From: Lachnospiraceae bacterium
GTDB taxonomy: Bacteria; Bacillota; Clostridia; Lachnospirales; Lachnospiraceae
Assembly (NCBI GenBank): GCA_910575005.1
Contig: CAJTCL010000005.1
Coordinates: forward strand, 1-64,000
Direction of reading: 5' to 3'
DNA length: 64,000 bases
How positions within the stretch are numbered: the stretch's first letter is position 1; each line of letters begins with the position of its first letter. The position numbers and the translations under genes were made by a program. Under the pieces are notes generated by a model, which worked only from the letters and a program-made list of their open reading frames with translations, searched no databases and had not been told where the DNA came from. Shown piece after piece: positions 10,812-19,854 of this stretch.

Positions 10812-11030
10812 GATAATATCCTCCGTGTGAATATTTCCATTTTGGAAGAAATTCATTCCTTAAAACCTCTTCTGCTTAATTGTACAAATACCTTACACAA
10901 TTATTACCAATCTACTTAAAAACACCCCCTTTGAGCAAAAATTGCTACATGTAGCAACTTTTTCAAAATCAGAAAATTCTTCATAAAATTGGATCATTCG
11001 AAAAACAAAACTTTTCTCATAGGAACGTCC
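10812..11030. other. AT-rich upstream region of uvrBA with a 16-bp palindrome
   Basis: No gene is seen here. A perfect palindrome TTGCTACATGTAGCAA occupies 10942-10957. The LexA (SOS) box typical of Firmicutes, CGAACRNRYGTTYC, was looked for before uvrB and was not found in clear form. The region also forms the downstream flank of the decayed gene at 11031. Confidence 0.4.
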
Positions 11031-11303
11031 TTATCGAAATTCTAATTTTTTGCTTAAATTTTTTACAACAGCTTTCCCATACTCTGCTTTTTGTCCATTT
11101 AAAATATTATCTTTAAGTTCTTGTCCAATATGCCAGAATAAATTTACTGTTTGAAGATTAAGAGTTTCAAATACTTTACGTTTAGCTGTCTCAATCAGAT
11201 TAATAATGTTATCATATGTTTGTTTATAATTTTCTGGTGAAATCAGTTCATCTTTCTCATTAGCCTCCTCTTTATCATAGTTATTTGGTATTATTACTTC
11301 TTG
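11031..11303 (-). pseudogene. Remnant of a YhcG/DUF1016-type nuclease gene
   Basis: The minus-strand frame from 11303 to the TAA at 11031 encodes about 90 residues. They resemble the N-terminal domain of the DUF1016 (YhcG) family: LIETAKRKVFETLNLQTVNL, then FWHIGQELKDNILNG and AEYGKAVVKNLSKKLEF. The family normally continues with a PD-(D/E)XK nuclease domain, which is missing because translation stops after KLEFR. No ATG/GTG/TTG start with a ribosome-binding site exists and a stop precedes the frame at 11304. I read it as a broken gene. Such proteins are common in plastic genome regions. Confidence 0.7.
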
Positions 11304-11735
11304 CTATACCCTTCAATAAATCCGCTACACGCGTGTAGTCAAATCATTTTTTAGCTACTTTCCATATTCTTTATTTACAATGGCTCATGCAGTCTATTCA
11401 ACCATGTTTACAAAGTTTATAATTATTGCTTTTACTCCTTTTCAATTTTCTTTGATTTAAGAATATCTTTTTCTTGAAATACACTTGAACCTTTTGTATT
11501 TCAATTAAACTGCTAAGAAAAACTCGGCAGTTACTGCCGCACCTAATTCATCTCTCTATAATAAATTTTTTCAAGTTCACTAAAATATCCGCCTTTATTC
11601 ATTTAGCTTTATCTCATTGATTACATGAATCCAGGTCACAAAACCGCGTTTTTGAAAATAAATAGTACTGAATAACAACAAATAATACACATAGTATTAT
11701 CCAGTCATTTGGTTTTTCATTATAACACATAAGTC
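11304..11735. other. Non-coding AT-rich stretch with palindromes
   Basis: No supported gene. A perfect 14-bp palindrome CTACACGCGTGTAG lies at 11325-11338 and a small hairpin CGGCAG-TTA-CTGCCG at 11525-11539. The rest is low-complexity AT-rich sequence consistent with decayed DNA. Confidence 0.5.
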
Positions 11736-11780
11736 AAAAAAAGTACAGAACAAAATCGAACTTTTGTTCTGTACTTTTTT
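11736..11780. terminator. Bidirectional intrinsic terminator
   Basis: A perfect inverted repeat (AAAAAAGTACAGAACAAAA, 6-base loop, TTTTGTTCTGTACTTTTTT) is flanked by A and T runs on both sides, so it can act in either direction. It lies about 20 bases past the end of the padR remnant and probably ended that transcription unit. Confidence 0.85.
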
Positions 11781-11802
11781 ATCATACAATGCAACATAAA
11801 AG

Positions 11803-12032
11803 TCAAGCAGATATATGATTCAAACATTCCTGCTGTTGTTCTTTTGTCATACTTTCACTTGTAATAAGCCCTTTTTTCTAACTGGATAACCTTTTTGTAG
11901 ATGGATGGTGTACTGATTTTTACCCATTTTGAAATGTTGCGATATTCCACCAGTTTTTGAATATCGTATGCACTTAAAGATTCTCGTTTTAACATTCCCA
12001 ATACAATCAAATCAATATTGGTTTGTATTCAT
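11803..12032 (-). pseudogene. Frameshifted PadR-family regulator remnant
   Basis: The ATG at 12032 begins MNTN and then meets a stop. A one-base shift restores IDLIVLGMLKRESLSAYDIQ, LVEYRNISKWVKISTPSIYK and KVIQLE, the winged-helix part of a PadR-type repressor. A second shift then gives GLITSESMTKEQQQECLNH before the TGA at 11803. At least two frameshifts and loss of the C-terminal helices make this a pseudogene. The start overlaps the end of the upstream P-loop gene (TGATATG), so the two once formed an operon. Confidence 0.75.
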
Positions 12033-12033
12033 A

Positions 12034-12531
12034 TCACGTCTCCCTGGAATCTAGCGCTGGCATAACATCATCTATAGAGACATCTTCTCCAATTTTGTTT
12101 GCTTGTCCCCTTTCAACGGTCTTCTCTCTTTCAATGAACCGTTTATATAATATCTGCGTATCTCCTGTAAACTGAAAAGTCAACGGAGTATAACCGTACT
12201 GATTAATCAATTGCTGAATCATCCCAGCCTCATCTACCTTTTTCACACCACCAGGGACAAAATCACCTTCCATAATAATAGGATTTCCTGTTTTAAATAA
12301 TCTTTCTGCCACATACATCATTGCATCAAATGTGACCGCTGAAAATATGCTGCTCTCACTTCTATTTGCGATAGAAATATTGTTACATATTGCCACCTTA
12401 AATGTGTCTTTGATGAAATAAGGTACCTTTATTGATTGAGACAATTTCATTGCAAATGTAGATTTCCCTGAAGCCAGATAGCCCTCAACAATAATTATTT
12501 TCTTATTTAAAACAACACTTCTTTCTCTCAT
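12034..12531 (-). CDS. P-loop ATP-binding protein, kinase-like, probably truncated
   Basis: About 165 residues starting MRERSVVLNKK. IIIVEGYLASGKSTFAMKLS carries a Walker A (GYLASGKST) near residue 16. IIMEGDFVP follows near residue 88, and FQFTGDTQILYKRFIERE resembles the LID region of small kinases and zeta-toxin or chloramphenicol-phosphotransferase-like enzymes. The substrate cannot be told. It ends right after the LID segment, without the C-terminal strand and helix usual in the fold, so it may be truncated. An upstream TTG at 12540 is possible. The ATG at 12531 was chosen although no strong ribosome-binding site is visible for either. It sits in a decayed neighbourhood beside a dead padR. 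Confidence 0.6.
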   Translation of the reverse strand: MRERSVVLNKKIIIVEGYLASGKSTFAMKLSQSIKVPYFIKDTFKVAICNNISIANRSESSIFSAVTFDAMMYVAERLFKTGNPIIMEGDFVPGGVKKVDEAGMIQQLINQYGYTPLTFQFTGDTQILYKRFIEREKTVERGQANKIGEDVSIDDVMPALDSRET

Positions 12532-12540
12532 AGATACCAA

Positions 12541-12964
12541 TTTTTCAGCGTCTATCTAACAGTTTGTATATTAATATATCATAGATTTCTATCATATAAT
12601 TGGAAATACATTCCTACTTTTATAAATATAATTCAAACAGCTTCCTCCAATAATCTTGCACATTGTCCCTAACTGCTTGGGTTCGCATTCTGACAACATC
12701 ACGTACTTCTTGATCGTCACTATTTCCTGATGCATAATTTATGGATTGCCAAGAACCTTAAGAAAAATAACGATCCTGCTTCTCTTAGCAGTATTGGATT
12801 CATTACGAAAAAGAACCATCATCCCCTAAAGCAGCGTTTTGAATTTGTACTAGAATGTAGTCATTCAAAAATGGAGGTATTTGGAGAGTAAACATTATAT
12901 TTTAACAGGTATCTCTTTAACACTTTTGATAACCAATATTATTCTCTGTCCTATAAAGTTAAAG
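12541..12964. other. Region of probable gene remnants
   Basis: No complete gene is supported. A minus-strand open fragment ending at 12620 reads SWQSINYASGN, then EVRDVVRMRTQAVRDNVQ and DYWRKLFELYL. It looks protein-like but has no start and I do not recognise the family. A 53-codon plus-strand frame at about 12731-12892 overlaps it and lacks a ribosome-binding site. The stretch continues the decayed region to its left. Confidence 0.4.
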
Positions 12965-13007
12965 TAAAAAACACCAGGGACGTGTAAAAATTTTACACAG
13001 CCCCTGG
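12965..13007 (-). terminator. Intrinsic terminator after leuA
   Basis: On the minus strand a stem with CCAGGG/CCCTGG outer and GTGTAAAA/TTTTACAC inner pairing (12974-13007) is followed by GTGTTTTTT, about 50 bases past the leuA stop. Confidence 0.8.
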
Positions 13008-13055
13008 CCTGTAGATCATTTCATTCTAAACATTTGATGTTCTTCCCTATTAGAA

Positions 13056-15056
13056 TCAGATTTTTTTGAGATTGCTGTTGCGAAACTGTATCGGAGTCAT
13101 GTCGTATTTCTTTTTAAACATACGGTTAAAATGTTCCACATTCTGATAACCCACACTGTCAGCAATATTTTCTACTGTCATACTAGTATTTTTAAGAAGG
13201 GTCTTTGCCTTTCCCATACGCACATTTTTGACAATCTCACCAAACGTCTTACCAGATTTCTCCTTAATATACTTTGAGAGGTAAGGCTTTGATAAATGCA
13301 GTTTTTCTGTCAATTCATCCAATGTCACTGTGAGATAATTTTCATGAATATAATTCATAATCTCATTGAGCCGTTCATCCCGACACTGCTCATTCTGACG
13401 AATTTGTTCCAATTTATTGACTGCCACACAGAGCGCGTCTATGGATGAAGAAATAATATCCTCATCAATTCCCACACCCCAGTACTGAATGCCATTACAG
13501 GAAATTCCCACATAGGAGACCGCTTTCGCGGAAGAACCTCTGGAAAGTGAATGTTCCTCATAGACAGACAACTCATAGCTGATATTAAAATATTGCTTTA
13601 AGGCATTGCTCACAGCATCCAGTCGGCCATTTCCATTTCCAGTCACCACACGAACCTGCCCACCATGTGAAATCGTAGCCTCTGCCACCATTCCTCCCTT
13701 TTGTTTAAAATGGCATTCTGGAATCTGAAAATAGGGCATATTATTTACATAATGCTCCTCAAAAATTTGATAAACTAACTGTGGGGACAGTTCCATATGA
13801 CGGCGATCTGAGATTCCTTTTACCGTATAGCCCACTTCCTCGCGCATTTTTTCAGGGATAGTAACTCCATAATTCTGTTTTAAAATATAGGCTACTCCGC
13901 CTTTGCCAGACTGACTGTTGATACGAATCACATCCGAATCATAAGTACGTCCCACATCCTTAGGATCAATTGGCAGATATGGTACAGTCCAGGGTTCCTG
14001 CATATGTTCTTCTCTGCAGGCCATTCCCTTGGCAATCGCATCCTGATGAGAACCTGAAAACGCAGTAAAGACAAGTTCTCCGGCATAAGGCTGTCTCGGT
14101 GATACCTGCATCCTAGTACAGCGCTCATAAGTTTCTGCAATTCGAGACATATCACTAAAATCCAATTTCGGATCCACACCATGAGAAAACATATTCATGG
14201 CCAAAGTGACAATGTCCACATTTCCAGTTCGCTCACCATTGCCAAACAATGTCCCTTCAATTCGGTCTGCCCCGGCAAGTATTCCAAATTCTGCGTCACA
14301 GATTCCCACACCGCGGTCATTATGCGGATGAAGTGAAAGCACCACATTTTCCCTGTAATGCATATGTTTGCTCATATATTCTACCTGCCCAGCAAAAATA
14401 TGAGGCATGGCATTTTCCACCGTGGTAGGCAGATTGATAATCGATTTTTTCTCTGGTGTCGGCTGCCAGATATCAAGTACCGCATTGCATACATCTAATG
14501 CATAATCTATCTCCGTCCCTGAAAAGCTCTCTGGACTATATTCAAACGTAAAATTACCTTCTGTCTGATCTGCAAGTTCTTTCAACAGCTTGGCGCCATC
14601 CACAGCAATCTGTTTAATCTCTTCCTTACTCTTTTTAAATACCTGCTCCCGCTGTGCCAAAGAAGTGGAATTATATAAATGTACAACCGCATGAGGCGCA
14701 CCCTTTACAGCCTCAAATGTCTTGCGTATAATATGTTCTCTTGCCTGTGTCAATACCTGGACAGTGACATCCTGTGGAATCATATCCCGTTCAATCAAAG
14801 CTCGCATAAAATTATACTCTGTATCAGAAGCTGCTGGAAATCCCACTTCTATTTCCTTAAATCCTACATCTACCAAAAGCTGGAAAAAATCTAATTTTTC
14901 CTCTAAGCTCATCGGCTCCACCAAAGCCTGATTTCCATCCCGCAGATCAACGCTGCACCAAATCGGCGGCTCTGTAATATATTCCTTTTTCACCCAGTCA
15001 TACGTTACTTCTGGGGGCATAAAATATTGTCTCACATACTTCTCATAATTTTTCAT
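13056..15056 (-). CDS. leuA: 2-isopropylmalate synthase fused to an AraC-type DNA-binding domain
   Basis: Residues 1-555 of 666 form a complete LeuA, which condenses acetyl-CoA with 2-ketoisovalerate at the entry to leucine synthesis. [16 protein letters not shown] near residue 36 is the metal/substrate motif, [17 protein letters not shown] near 245 is the second signature and [10 protein letters not shown] follows. A C-terminal LeuA allosteric domain lies at about 430-550 ([32 protein letters not shown]). Residues 558-666 are a full AraC/XylS-type double helix-turn-helix: [20 protein letters not shown], then [20 protein letters not shown] and [12 protein letters not shown]. The reading frame is continuous across the join. 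The start is the ATG at 15056 with GGAGG 8 bases upstream. An AraC domain on a biosynthetic enzyme is unusual; it may be an enzyme that also senses pathway state and binds DNA. The gene stands alone behind a T-box. Confidence 0.93.
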   Translation of the reverse strand: MKNYEKYVRQYFMPPEVTYDWVKKEYITEPPIWCSVDLRDGNQALVEPMSLEEKLDFFQLLVDVGFKEIEVGFPAASDTEYNFMRALIERDMIPQDVTVQVLTQAREHIIRKTFEAVKGAPHAVVHLYNSTSLAQREQVFKKSKEEIKQIAVDGAKLLKELADQTEGNFTFEYSPESFSGTEIDYALDVCNAVLDIWQPTPEKKSIINLPTTVENAMPHIFAGQVEYMSKHMHYRENVVLSLHPHNDRGVGICDAEFGILAGADRIEGTLFGNGERTGNVDIVTLAMNMFSHGVDPKLDFSDMSRIAETYERCTRMQVSPRQPYAGELVFTAFSGSHQDAIAKGMACREEHMQEPWTVPYLPIDPKDVGRTYDSDVIRINSQSGKGGVAYILKQNYGVTIPEKMREEVGYTVKGISDRRHMELSPQLVYQIFEEHYVNNMPYFQIPECHFKQKGGMVAEATISHGGQVRVVTGNGNGRLDAVSNALKQYFNISYELSVYEEHSLSRGSSAKAVSYVGISCNGIQYWGVGIDEDIISSSIDALCVAVNKLEQIRQNEQCRDERLNEIMNYIHENYLTVTLDELTEKLHLSKPYLSKYIKEKSGKTFGEIVKNVRMGKAKTLLKNTSMTVENIADSVGYQNVEHFNRMFKKKYDMTPIQFRNSNLKKI

Positions 15057-15184
15057 TGTTAATTCCTCCATTTTGTACAAAAGTACATTGTATTTTTGTA
15101 TCTATTTCGTACACTATAAAAATAGATATTCAGACCTTGCAAATTTATTTGAAAAGGAAGTAATATTTATTTTTTGTTAGTCTG

Positions 15185-15275
15185 ATAATCCCAAAATCCG
15201 CAGGCAAAAGCCTCAGCAGAGGCGTATGACAGCTTCACTGGAATGTCTGAGGCTTGGGGTTGTGAATAGTTACAT
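15185..15275. repeat. Member A of a small dispersed palindromic repeat
   Basis: The segment contains AAGCCTCAG (15208-15216) paired with CTGAGGCTT (15247-15255). It ends in GAATGTCTGAGG, CTTGGGGTTGTGAATAGTTAC, which aligns with the copies at 31538-31596 and 48872-48924 (GCATGTCTG, TTTTGG, TCTRAATAG). This copy lies inside the leuA 5' untranslated region, between the T-box terminator and the start codon. Confidence 0.45.
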
Positions 15276-15360
15276 ATTTTTCTTCTTAATCTTTTCAAAA
15301 ACAAAGACTCACATATTATTTTTATATATTTCGGAAAGTTACAGAACTTTCCGAAATATA

Positions 15361-15722
15361 TAAAAAATCCTCCGAATCTACTATCAACGATAATAGAGAC
15401 GAAAGATATATTAATCCCACGCGGTACCACTCTACTTCATGTTTCCATGCACTCATCCACACTCCATACTGATTCCAGCACTTTCATGTTTATCTCTATA
15501 ACGGGAGAACCCGCCCTGGCCTACTTTCTTGACAGAAGCCCCATATCTGTATACTAACAACATGATCTCTATGATCTTCCTGTCCCATTTCAGCCGGAAG
15601 CTCCAAGGCCAGTTCACTGTATTGGCGCTGCCATCTCCCAGCACCGATGACTCTCTGTAAGCTCCGCCGCAGCTACTACTCCTCTTCCTTGCTTTTACGT
15701 GTCTTATCTTAGCACATATCAA
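15361..15722 (-). promoter_or_regulatory. T-box riboswitch, probably leucine-specific, controlling leuA
   Basis: The minus strand carries the T-box sequence AGAGTGGTACCGCG (15433-15420), matching the consensus AGGGTGGNACCGCG. The CGTCTCT (15401-15395) can pair with it as antiterminator. The same CGTCTCT region joins a competing terminator stem (15407-15367) followed by T6. Upstream lie the Stem I marks GGAGTAGTAG, ACAGAGAG and GGTGCTGGGAG. The probable specifier is CTT (Leu) at 15607-15605 within GGCCTTGGAGC, which fits leuA; the codon assignment is by eye. T-boxes bind uncharged tRNA and allow readthrough under amino-acid starvation. Open frames across this region are incidental. Confidence 0.9.
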
Positions 15723-15755
15723 TTCGATTGTATAGTGATAATTTAATCATTTTTA

Positions 15756-15775
15756 TTGATGTATTTTAACATCAA
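15756..15775. promoter_or_regulatory. Inverted repeat upstream of the leuA leader
   Basis: TTGATGT (15756-15762) and ACATCAA (15769-15775) form a 7-bp inverted repeat with a 6-base spacer, about 35-55 bases upstream of the expected T-box transcript start. It could be an operator or a terminator remnant. A link to the DNA-binding domain of LeuA is speculative. Confidence 0.3.
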
Positions 15776-15796
15776 ATACTTGACCAAGGGCTGCCT

Positions 15797-15949
15797 TCAA
15801 ACAGCCCCTTTTTGGTGAAGATATTTTTCTCTAGTTGCCAGCCCGCCGCGAATATGCCGCTCTGATTTATTGACATCTAATACTTTACGTGCCTGAGATG
15901 CAAGCGCTGGATTTATCTGTACAAGCCGTTCTGTTACATCTTTATGTAC
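15797..15949 (-). CDS. spoIIID: SpoIIID, 3' part (codons 37-86) of an interrupted gene
   Basis: From the shared codons GTA CAT (VH) the minus strand encodes KDVTERLVQINPALASQARK, VLDVNKSERHIRGG and LATREKYLHQKGAV, then TGA at 15799-15797. This is the C-terminal half of SpoIIID, the mother-cell sporulation transcription factor; VHKDVTERL, INPAL, LDVNK and ERHIRGG are family hallmarks. There is no start codon or ribosome-binding site of its own. Just upstream the frame continues for some 15 non-SpoIIID codons to a TAG. The missing first 36 codons, plus the same GTA CAT, lie on the same strand at 22406-22519. Joining at TATGTAC gives an intact 86-residue protein without frameshift or lost residues. 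Until joined, this part is silent. Confidence 0.9.
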   Translation of the reverse strand, partial: VHKDVTERLVQINPALASQARKVLDVNKSERHIRGGLATREKYLHQKGAV

Positions 15950-15962
15950 TGTTGTAACAAAA
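15943..15962. repeat. Left attachment site of the spoIIID-interrupting element
   Basis: The core TATGTAC (15943-15949) is shared with the right end at 22405-22411. Inside the element it is followed after 4 bases by the arm GTAACAAAA (15954-15962), the exact inverse of the right arm TTTTGTTAC (22391-22399). Such a short core with flanking imperfect inverted arms is typical of large serine recombinase sites. Confidence 0.8.
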
Positions 15963-16118
15963 AGATACGTTTTCTAACTCTGCAATCCACACTTTGAGAT
16001 CACATAATAATCCTTCTTAATGGTAAATATGTACAAAAAAAATCCAAATTTTTATTGTATTAACGGAAAAATAACGATATAATAAAAAAGAAGGGATAAA
16101 GATACCAGGGAGGTTACT

Positions 16119-18149
16119 ATGAAAAAACAAAAGAATAAAATTAATTCAAAAAAAAGAATCGCCGATGAAATTCTCCATCGAATTGGAGGCAGTGTCGTTC
16201 TTGTACTTTTGATAATCGCTGTTGTCTCAATCTATATGGTAGGATGGCTGAGCATTACCTCAAAAGAAACAGAACTAATTCAAGAATCCAATGCAGCCGC
16301 AAATCAACTGACAGGATTTTTAGAACAATATACAAAAAGTGTGGAACAATTGGCTGCCAACCCAGAAATCAAATATGTCATGATGAACACAAAAGCAGGA
16401 GACGATATCCGGCAAACAAAAAAAATGGATTCTGTTATGGAGAATCTCATCAATATCTCAAATACAGATACTGAAAATGTCATGGCTGTATGGATCTCAG
16501 ATTTAGATGCAAGTGTCCTCACACAGTCTGATGGTTTTATAAGTGAAGAGGGTTGGGATATCACCGGACGCGGATGGTATCACTGTATTGAGAACAAAGA
16601 AACTATTCTTACAGAACCATATGTTGATTCCTCCACTGGAAAGATGATCTTAAGCGCTGCATCTCCGGTTTATGATGATGCGACTGGAGCCGTTCTTGGC
16701 GCAGTAGGTATGGACATTTCACTAGATCACATGACACAACTTATGAGTGAATACAAGATTGGTCATAAGGGCTATATCTTGTTATTATCGGAAAATGGCA
16801 CCTTCCTTTATCACCCTGATAATAATATTATTCAAAAGAATATTAACGATGTAGACATATCTCAAAATGTCAGAGATGCTGTTACGTCCAAAACCAATAA
16901 ATTTTTAAAATATAGAACAGATGGCATTACAAAATATGGCTCATTACAATATGCTGGAGATACTGGATATATTGTACTCAGCAGCCTGCCTATGTCAGAA
17001 TATCATGCCATATTAATTGCGATGGTAGTTGCATTGATCATTATCTTTGCGATTGGTATCACACTGATAGCAATCAGCATCAAGAAGAGCGCTGCAAATC
17101 TGACAAAACCCATCTTGGAGCTAAATCGTACTGCACAACAGCTTGCTGCTGGAAACCTGGATGTCAATTTACAGATAACTAGTGAGAATGAGATTGGAGA
17201 ACTAGGGGATTCCATCCAAAAAACGGTTGATCGTCTAAAACAATATATTATATACATTGATGAAACTGCAGAAGTACTGGCACAAATTGCTGACGGAAAG
17301 TTAAGTATTGATCTCAAACATGATTATGCTGGTGAATTTCAGAAAATAAAAATTGCCTTGTTCAATATCTCTGATTCTATGAATCAAGTTATGGTTGGAA
17401 TCCATGCAAGCTCTGAACATGTCTCTGTTGGAGCTACTGAACTCGCCACTGCTTCCCAAGTCCTGGCAGAAAGTGCAGAACAACAGGCCGCATCTATTGA
17501 AGAGCTGACAGCAACCACAAATACCGTTGCTGAACAAGTAGAAGACAGCCGCAGAGAGGCAGAAGCTTCTGCCGCAGCAACTGCACAGGCCACCTCAATG
17601 ATTGAGCAAAATCAGGAAAAAATGCAGTTAATGATGAATGCCATGAATGAAATCCAACAGACTTCTCAGCAGGTGGTTGGAATTATTCAAACCATCGAAG
17701 ATATCGCCTCACAGACCAATCTTCTGTCATTAAATGCCTCCATAGAAGCTGCCCGTGCCGGTGAAGCTGGAAAAGGATTTGCTGTTGTGGCTGATGAAAT
17801 TGGAAAACTGGCGTTAGAGAGTTCCAAAGCAGCAAGCACCACAAGAGAATTGATCGAGATTTCACTCAAAGAAATCAACAACGGAAATAGCATTGCTGTT
17901 GGCGCTATGGACTCCCTGAAAGAATCTGTAAATGCCGTAGACCAAGTAAATGAAAAGATCCAAGTAACAGCCGAAAATGCTGCTATCCAAGCAGAAAACA
18001 TGAAGCAGCTCCATATAGGAATTGAAGAGATCGCCCATAGAATACAAGATAACTCTGCTGCTTCCCAGGAAACCTTTGCTACTTCAGAAGAATTGGCTTC
18101 CCAGGCAGAAATATTAAATAAAATGGTACAAAAATTTGAACTTTATTAA
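16119..18149 (+). CDS. Methyl-accepting chemotaxis protein with Cache sensor (element cargo)
   Basis: A 676-residue transmembrane receptor. One membrane segment ([20 protein letters not shown]) lies near residues 27-46. A double-Cache-type extracellular sensor spans about 60-290 ([54 protein letters not shown]). A second membrane segment follows at about 300-325, then a HAMP domain and the cytoplasmic signalling hairpin. Its tip, [20 protein letters not shown], lies near residue 535. It signals to CheA through CheW. AGGGAGG is 6 bases before the ATG. It is the only plus-strand gene inside the spoIIID element, so the receptor is cargo; its ligand is unknown. Downstream is a long inverted repeat. 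Confidence 0.93.
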   Translation: MKKQKNKINSKKRIADEILHRIGGSVVLVLLIIAVVSIYMVGWLSITSKETELIQESNAAANQLTGFLEQYTKSVEQLAANPEIKYVMMNTKAGDDIRQTKKMDSVMENLINISNTDTENVMAVWISDLDASVLTQSDGFISEEGWDITGRGWYHCIENKETILTEPYVDSSTGKMILSAASPVYDDATGAVLGAVGMDISLDHMTQLMSEYKIGHKGYILLLSENGTFLYHPDNNIIQKNINDVDISQNVRDAVTSKTNKFLKYRTDGITKYGSLQYAGDTGYIVLSSLPMSEYHAILIAMVVALIIIFAIGITLIAISIKKSAANLTKPILELNRTAQQLAAGNLDVNLQITSENEIGELGDSIQKTVDRLKQYIIYIDETAEVLAQIADGKLSIDLKHDYAGEFQKIKIALFNISDSMNQVMVGIHASSEHVSVGATELATASQVLAESAEQQAASIEELTATTNTVAEQVEDSRREAEASAAATAQATSMIEQNQEKMQLMMNAMNEIQQTSQQVVGIIQTIEDIASQTNLLSLNASIEAARAGEAGKGFAVVADEIGKLALESSKAASTTRELIEISLKEINNGNSIAVGAMDSLKESVNAVDQVNEKIQVTAENAAIQAENMKQLHIGIEEIAHRIQDNSAASQETFATSEELASQAEILNKMVQKFELY

Positions 18150-18173
18150 ACAATCTGGCTGATCATTGTTTTT

Positions 18174-18274
18174 GGGGCTGTCGTATTAAGAACAAAACAT
18201 AACGGATATCGTATCTTCTGCAATCAGAATTTTCTATATCTTATATTATGATGTTGTCTTAATGCGGCAGCCCC
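18174..18274. repeat. Long imperfect inverted repeat between the receptor and recombinase genes
   Basis: 18-bp arms at 18174-18191 (GGGGCTGTCGTATTAAGA) and 18257-18274 (TCTTAATGCGGCAGCCCC) match at 16 positions and enclose about 65 bases. The flanking genes converge here, so it may act as a bidirectional terminator. An RNA or small mobile-repeat origin is also possible. Confidence 0.55.
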
Positions 18275-18311
18275 GATTTCTTAATACAAGGAAATAAAAA
18301 ACGCTTCCTTG

Positions 18312-19850
18312 TTATTTTGTATGATTATTGTTAATTGATATGGTATCTTCAAAACCTAACTCCTCAAAAAGACGCAGATAAATATCGACATTCCCCTCAT
18401 GATCTACTTCTATTTTTTGGATAATCTGCTTAAGCTGTTCATTACTCATATCATGGACAGCAGTGATATCCTCAATACTTTTAAATGTCCTACTCAGAAT
18501 ATCCTTTAATTGATCCCCTTGGTTTAAATTGTATTCCACCAACTTTAACTCATTCTCCAAAACTTCTAATTGTGATTTCAGATCGCCCATTTTTTGATTC
18601 AATTCCTGGCGGCTAATTAAATCATCTGTATACATGTCCATATATTTTTGACGAGTCTTTTTGAGCTTTACCATCTTGTCCAACAAATTTCTTTGTATAT
18701 TCACGTTTTCATCTTTTGCTCGATATAGTTTTAGAAATTCTTTGATTACGTAATCTATAATTTTTTTTCTGTATGTTAGTATGTCTGAAAAATAATTTTC
18801 CAGTGCTTGTACTAACTCCTCCTCCCCTAATGTCACAGTATTAGAACAACAGTCTGCTCCCCTTCCATTATGTCCCGAACAAACCCAACGGACATACGTA
18901 TTCTTATAAGTACGGACACTCCTGCGAAAAGACCATCCACACTCTTTACATTTAATTAGTGTGCTAAAAAGATATTTATTGCTTTGGCGTTCACTCTTGA
19001 TATGAAAAGCTCCATGACGGTTTTTTAAAACTTGCTGCGCTTTATCAAACTGCTCTGGTTCAATAATCCGCAAATCAGGACGGTCTGTGACCATCCACTC
19101 CTCTTGCTTCTTTTCTTCTCTCACTCCAGTCAAAAAATCGGTGACTTCCTGCTTGCCATTGATAATTTTTCCAATATATAATTTATTGGTGAGAATACGG
19201 CGGACTGCATTCTGGCTAAAATTACAGTTTCGCTTGGTTTTTAGGCCCCTTTCATTGAGCATATTGGCAATTTTCGCTGCTCCATACCCCTCTTTGGTAT
19301 ACAAATCATAAATTTGATGTACCACCTTCGCTTCCTCATGATTGATCTGCATATCAAAATATTCTCCAACAGTCTTATCATAACCATAGACGAGATTAGG
19401 CACCCGCCCTTTTTCAGCATTAATTTTCTTGCCAAATTTTACACGTTTGGAAGTATTAGCACTTTCTTCCTGCGCCAAAGCTCCAAATATCGTAATCACA
19501 AATTCAGATTGACCTAGAACTGTCATATTGGCTGTTAAAAAGGTTGTCTCAATTCCTAAGGATTTCAAAGTGCGAATGCTCTGTAAAAGATCGACCGTAT
19601 TTCGGGCAAATCGAGAGATATCCTTTACCACCACCATATCAAACAGACCTTGTTTTGCATCGTCCATCAATCGTAGAAATTCTTTTCGATTCTTAATTTT
19701 GGTTCCCGAAATCCCTTCATCTGCATAGAGCTTTACCAAATGATGTCCATTTTTTTCCGTATACTCTGTAAAAAACTTCTTTTGTGCCTCTAAACTGTTT
19801 AACTGATCTGATTTATCGGTAGATACACGACAATAAGCAGCTATATTCAT
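18312..19850 (-). CDS. Large serine recombinase (SpoIVCA-like), probable excisionase of the spoIIID element
   Basis: A 512-residue site-specific recombinase. The N-terminal resolvase domain has IAAYCRVSTDKSDQ with nucleophile Ser10, DEGISGTKIKNRKEF and the catalytic arginines in VVKDISRFARN, then GALAQEES. The recombinase DNA-binding domain is at about 160-260. A zinc ribbon follows (CKECGWSFRR, then WVCSGHNGRGADCCSN), then a coiled-coil at about 370-450. The ATG at 19850 was chosen because AAAGG lies 7 bases upstream and the protein then starts MNIAAYCRVSTD. The domain order is that of SpoIVCA and phage serine integrases. As the only recombinase between the two spoIIID halves it is the obvious enzyme for both insertion and excision. 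The upstream 70-residue frame ends 5 bases before it, so translation is probably coupled. Confidence 0.95.
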   Translation of the reverse strand: MNIAAYCRVSTDKSDQLNSLEAQKKFFTEYTEKNGHHLVKLYADEGISGTKIKNRKEFLRLMDDAKQGLFDMVVVKDISRFARNTVDLLQSIRTLKSLGIETTFLTANMTVLGQSEFVITIFGALAQEESANTSKRVKFGKKINAEKGRVPNLVYGYDKTVGEYFDMQINHEEAKVVHQIYDLYTKEGYGAAKIANMLNERGLKTKRNCNFSQNAVRRILTNKLYIGKIINGKQEVTDFLTGVREEKKQEEWMVTDRPDLRIIEPEQFDKAQQVLKNRHGAFHIKSERQSNKYLFSTLIKCKECGWSFRRSVRTYKNTYVRWVCSGHNGRGADCCSNTVTLGEEELVQALENYFSDILTYRKKIIDYVIKEFLKLYRAKDENVNIQRNLLDKMVKLKKTRQKYMDMYTDDLISRQELNQKMGDLKSQLEVLENELKLVEYNLNQGDQLKDILSRTFKSIEDITAVHDMSNEQLKQIIQKIEVDHEGNVDIYLRLFEELGFEDTISINNNHTK

Positions 19851-19854
19851 ATCA

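Noticed and set aside
12731-12892. Plus-strand 53-codon frame
   Set aside because: No ribosome-binding site or recognised family, and it overlaps a minus-strand remnant.
15167-15430. Minus-strand open frame of 87 codons
   Set aside because: It covers the T-box terminator, the A repeat and hairpins in the leuA leader, with no protein-like character.
15453-15722. Minus-strand open frame of 89 codons
   Set aside because: It is the T-box leader RNA; Stem I motifs and the antiterminator explain the sequence and the peptide resembles nothing.
15797-15949. A stand-alone small gene or an ordinary pseudogene end
   Set aside because: No start or ribosome-binding site, but no damage either; the matching first half with the same 7-bp junction exists on the same strand 6.46 kb away.
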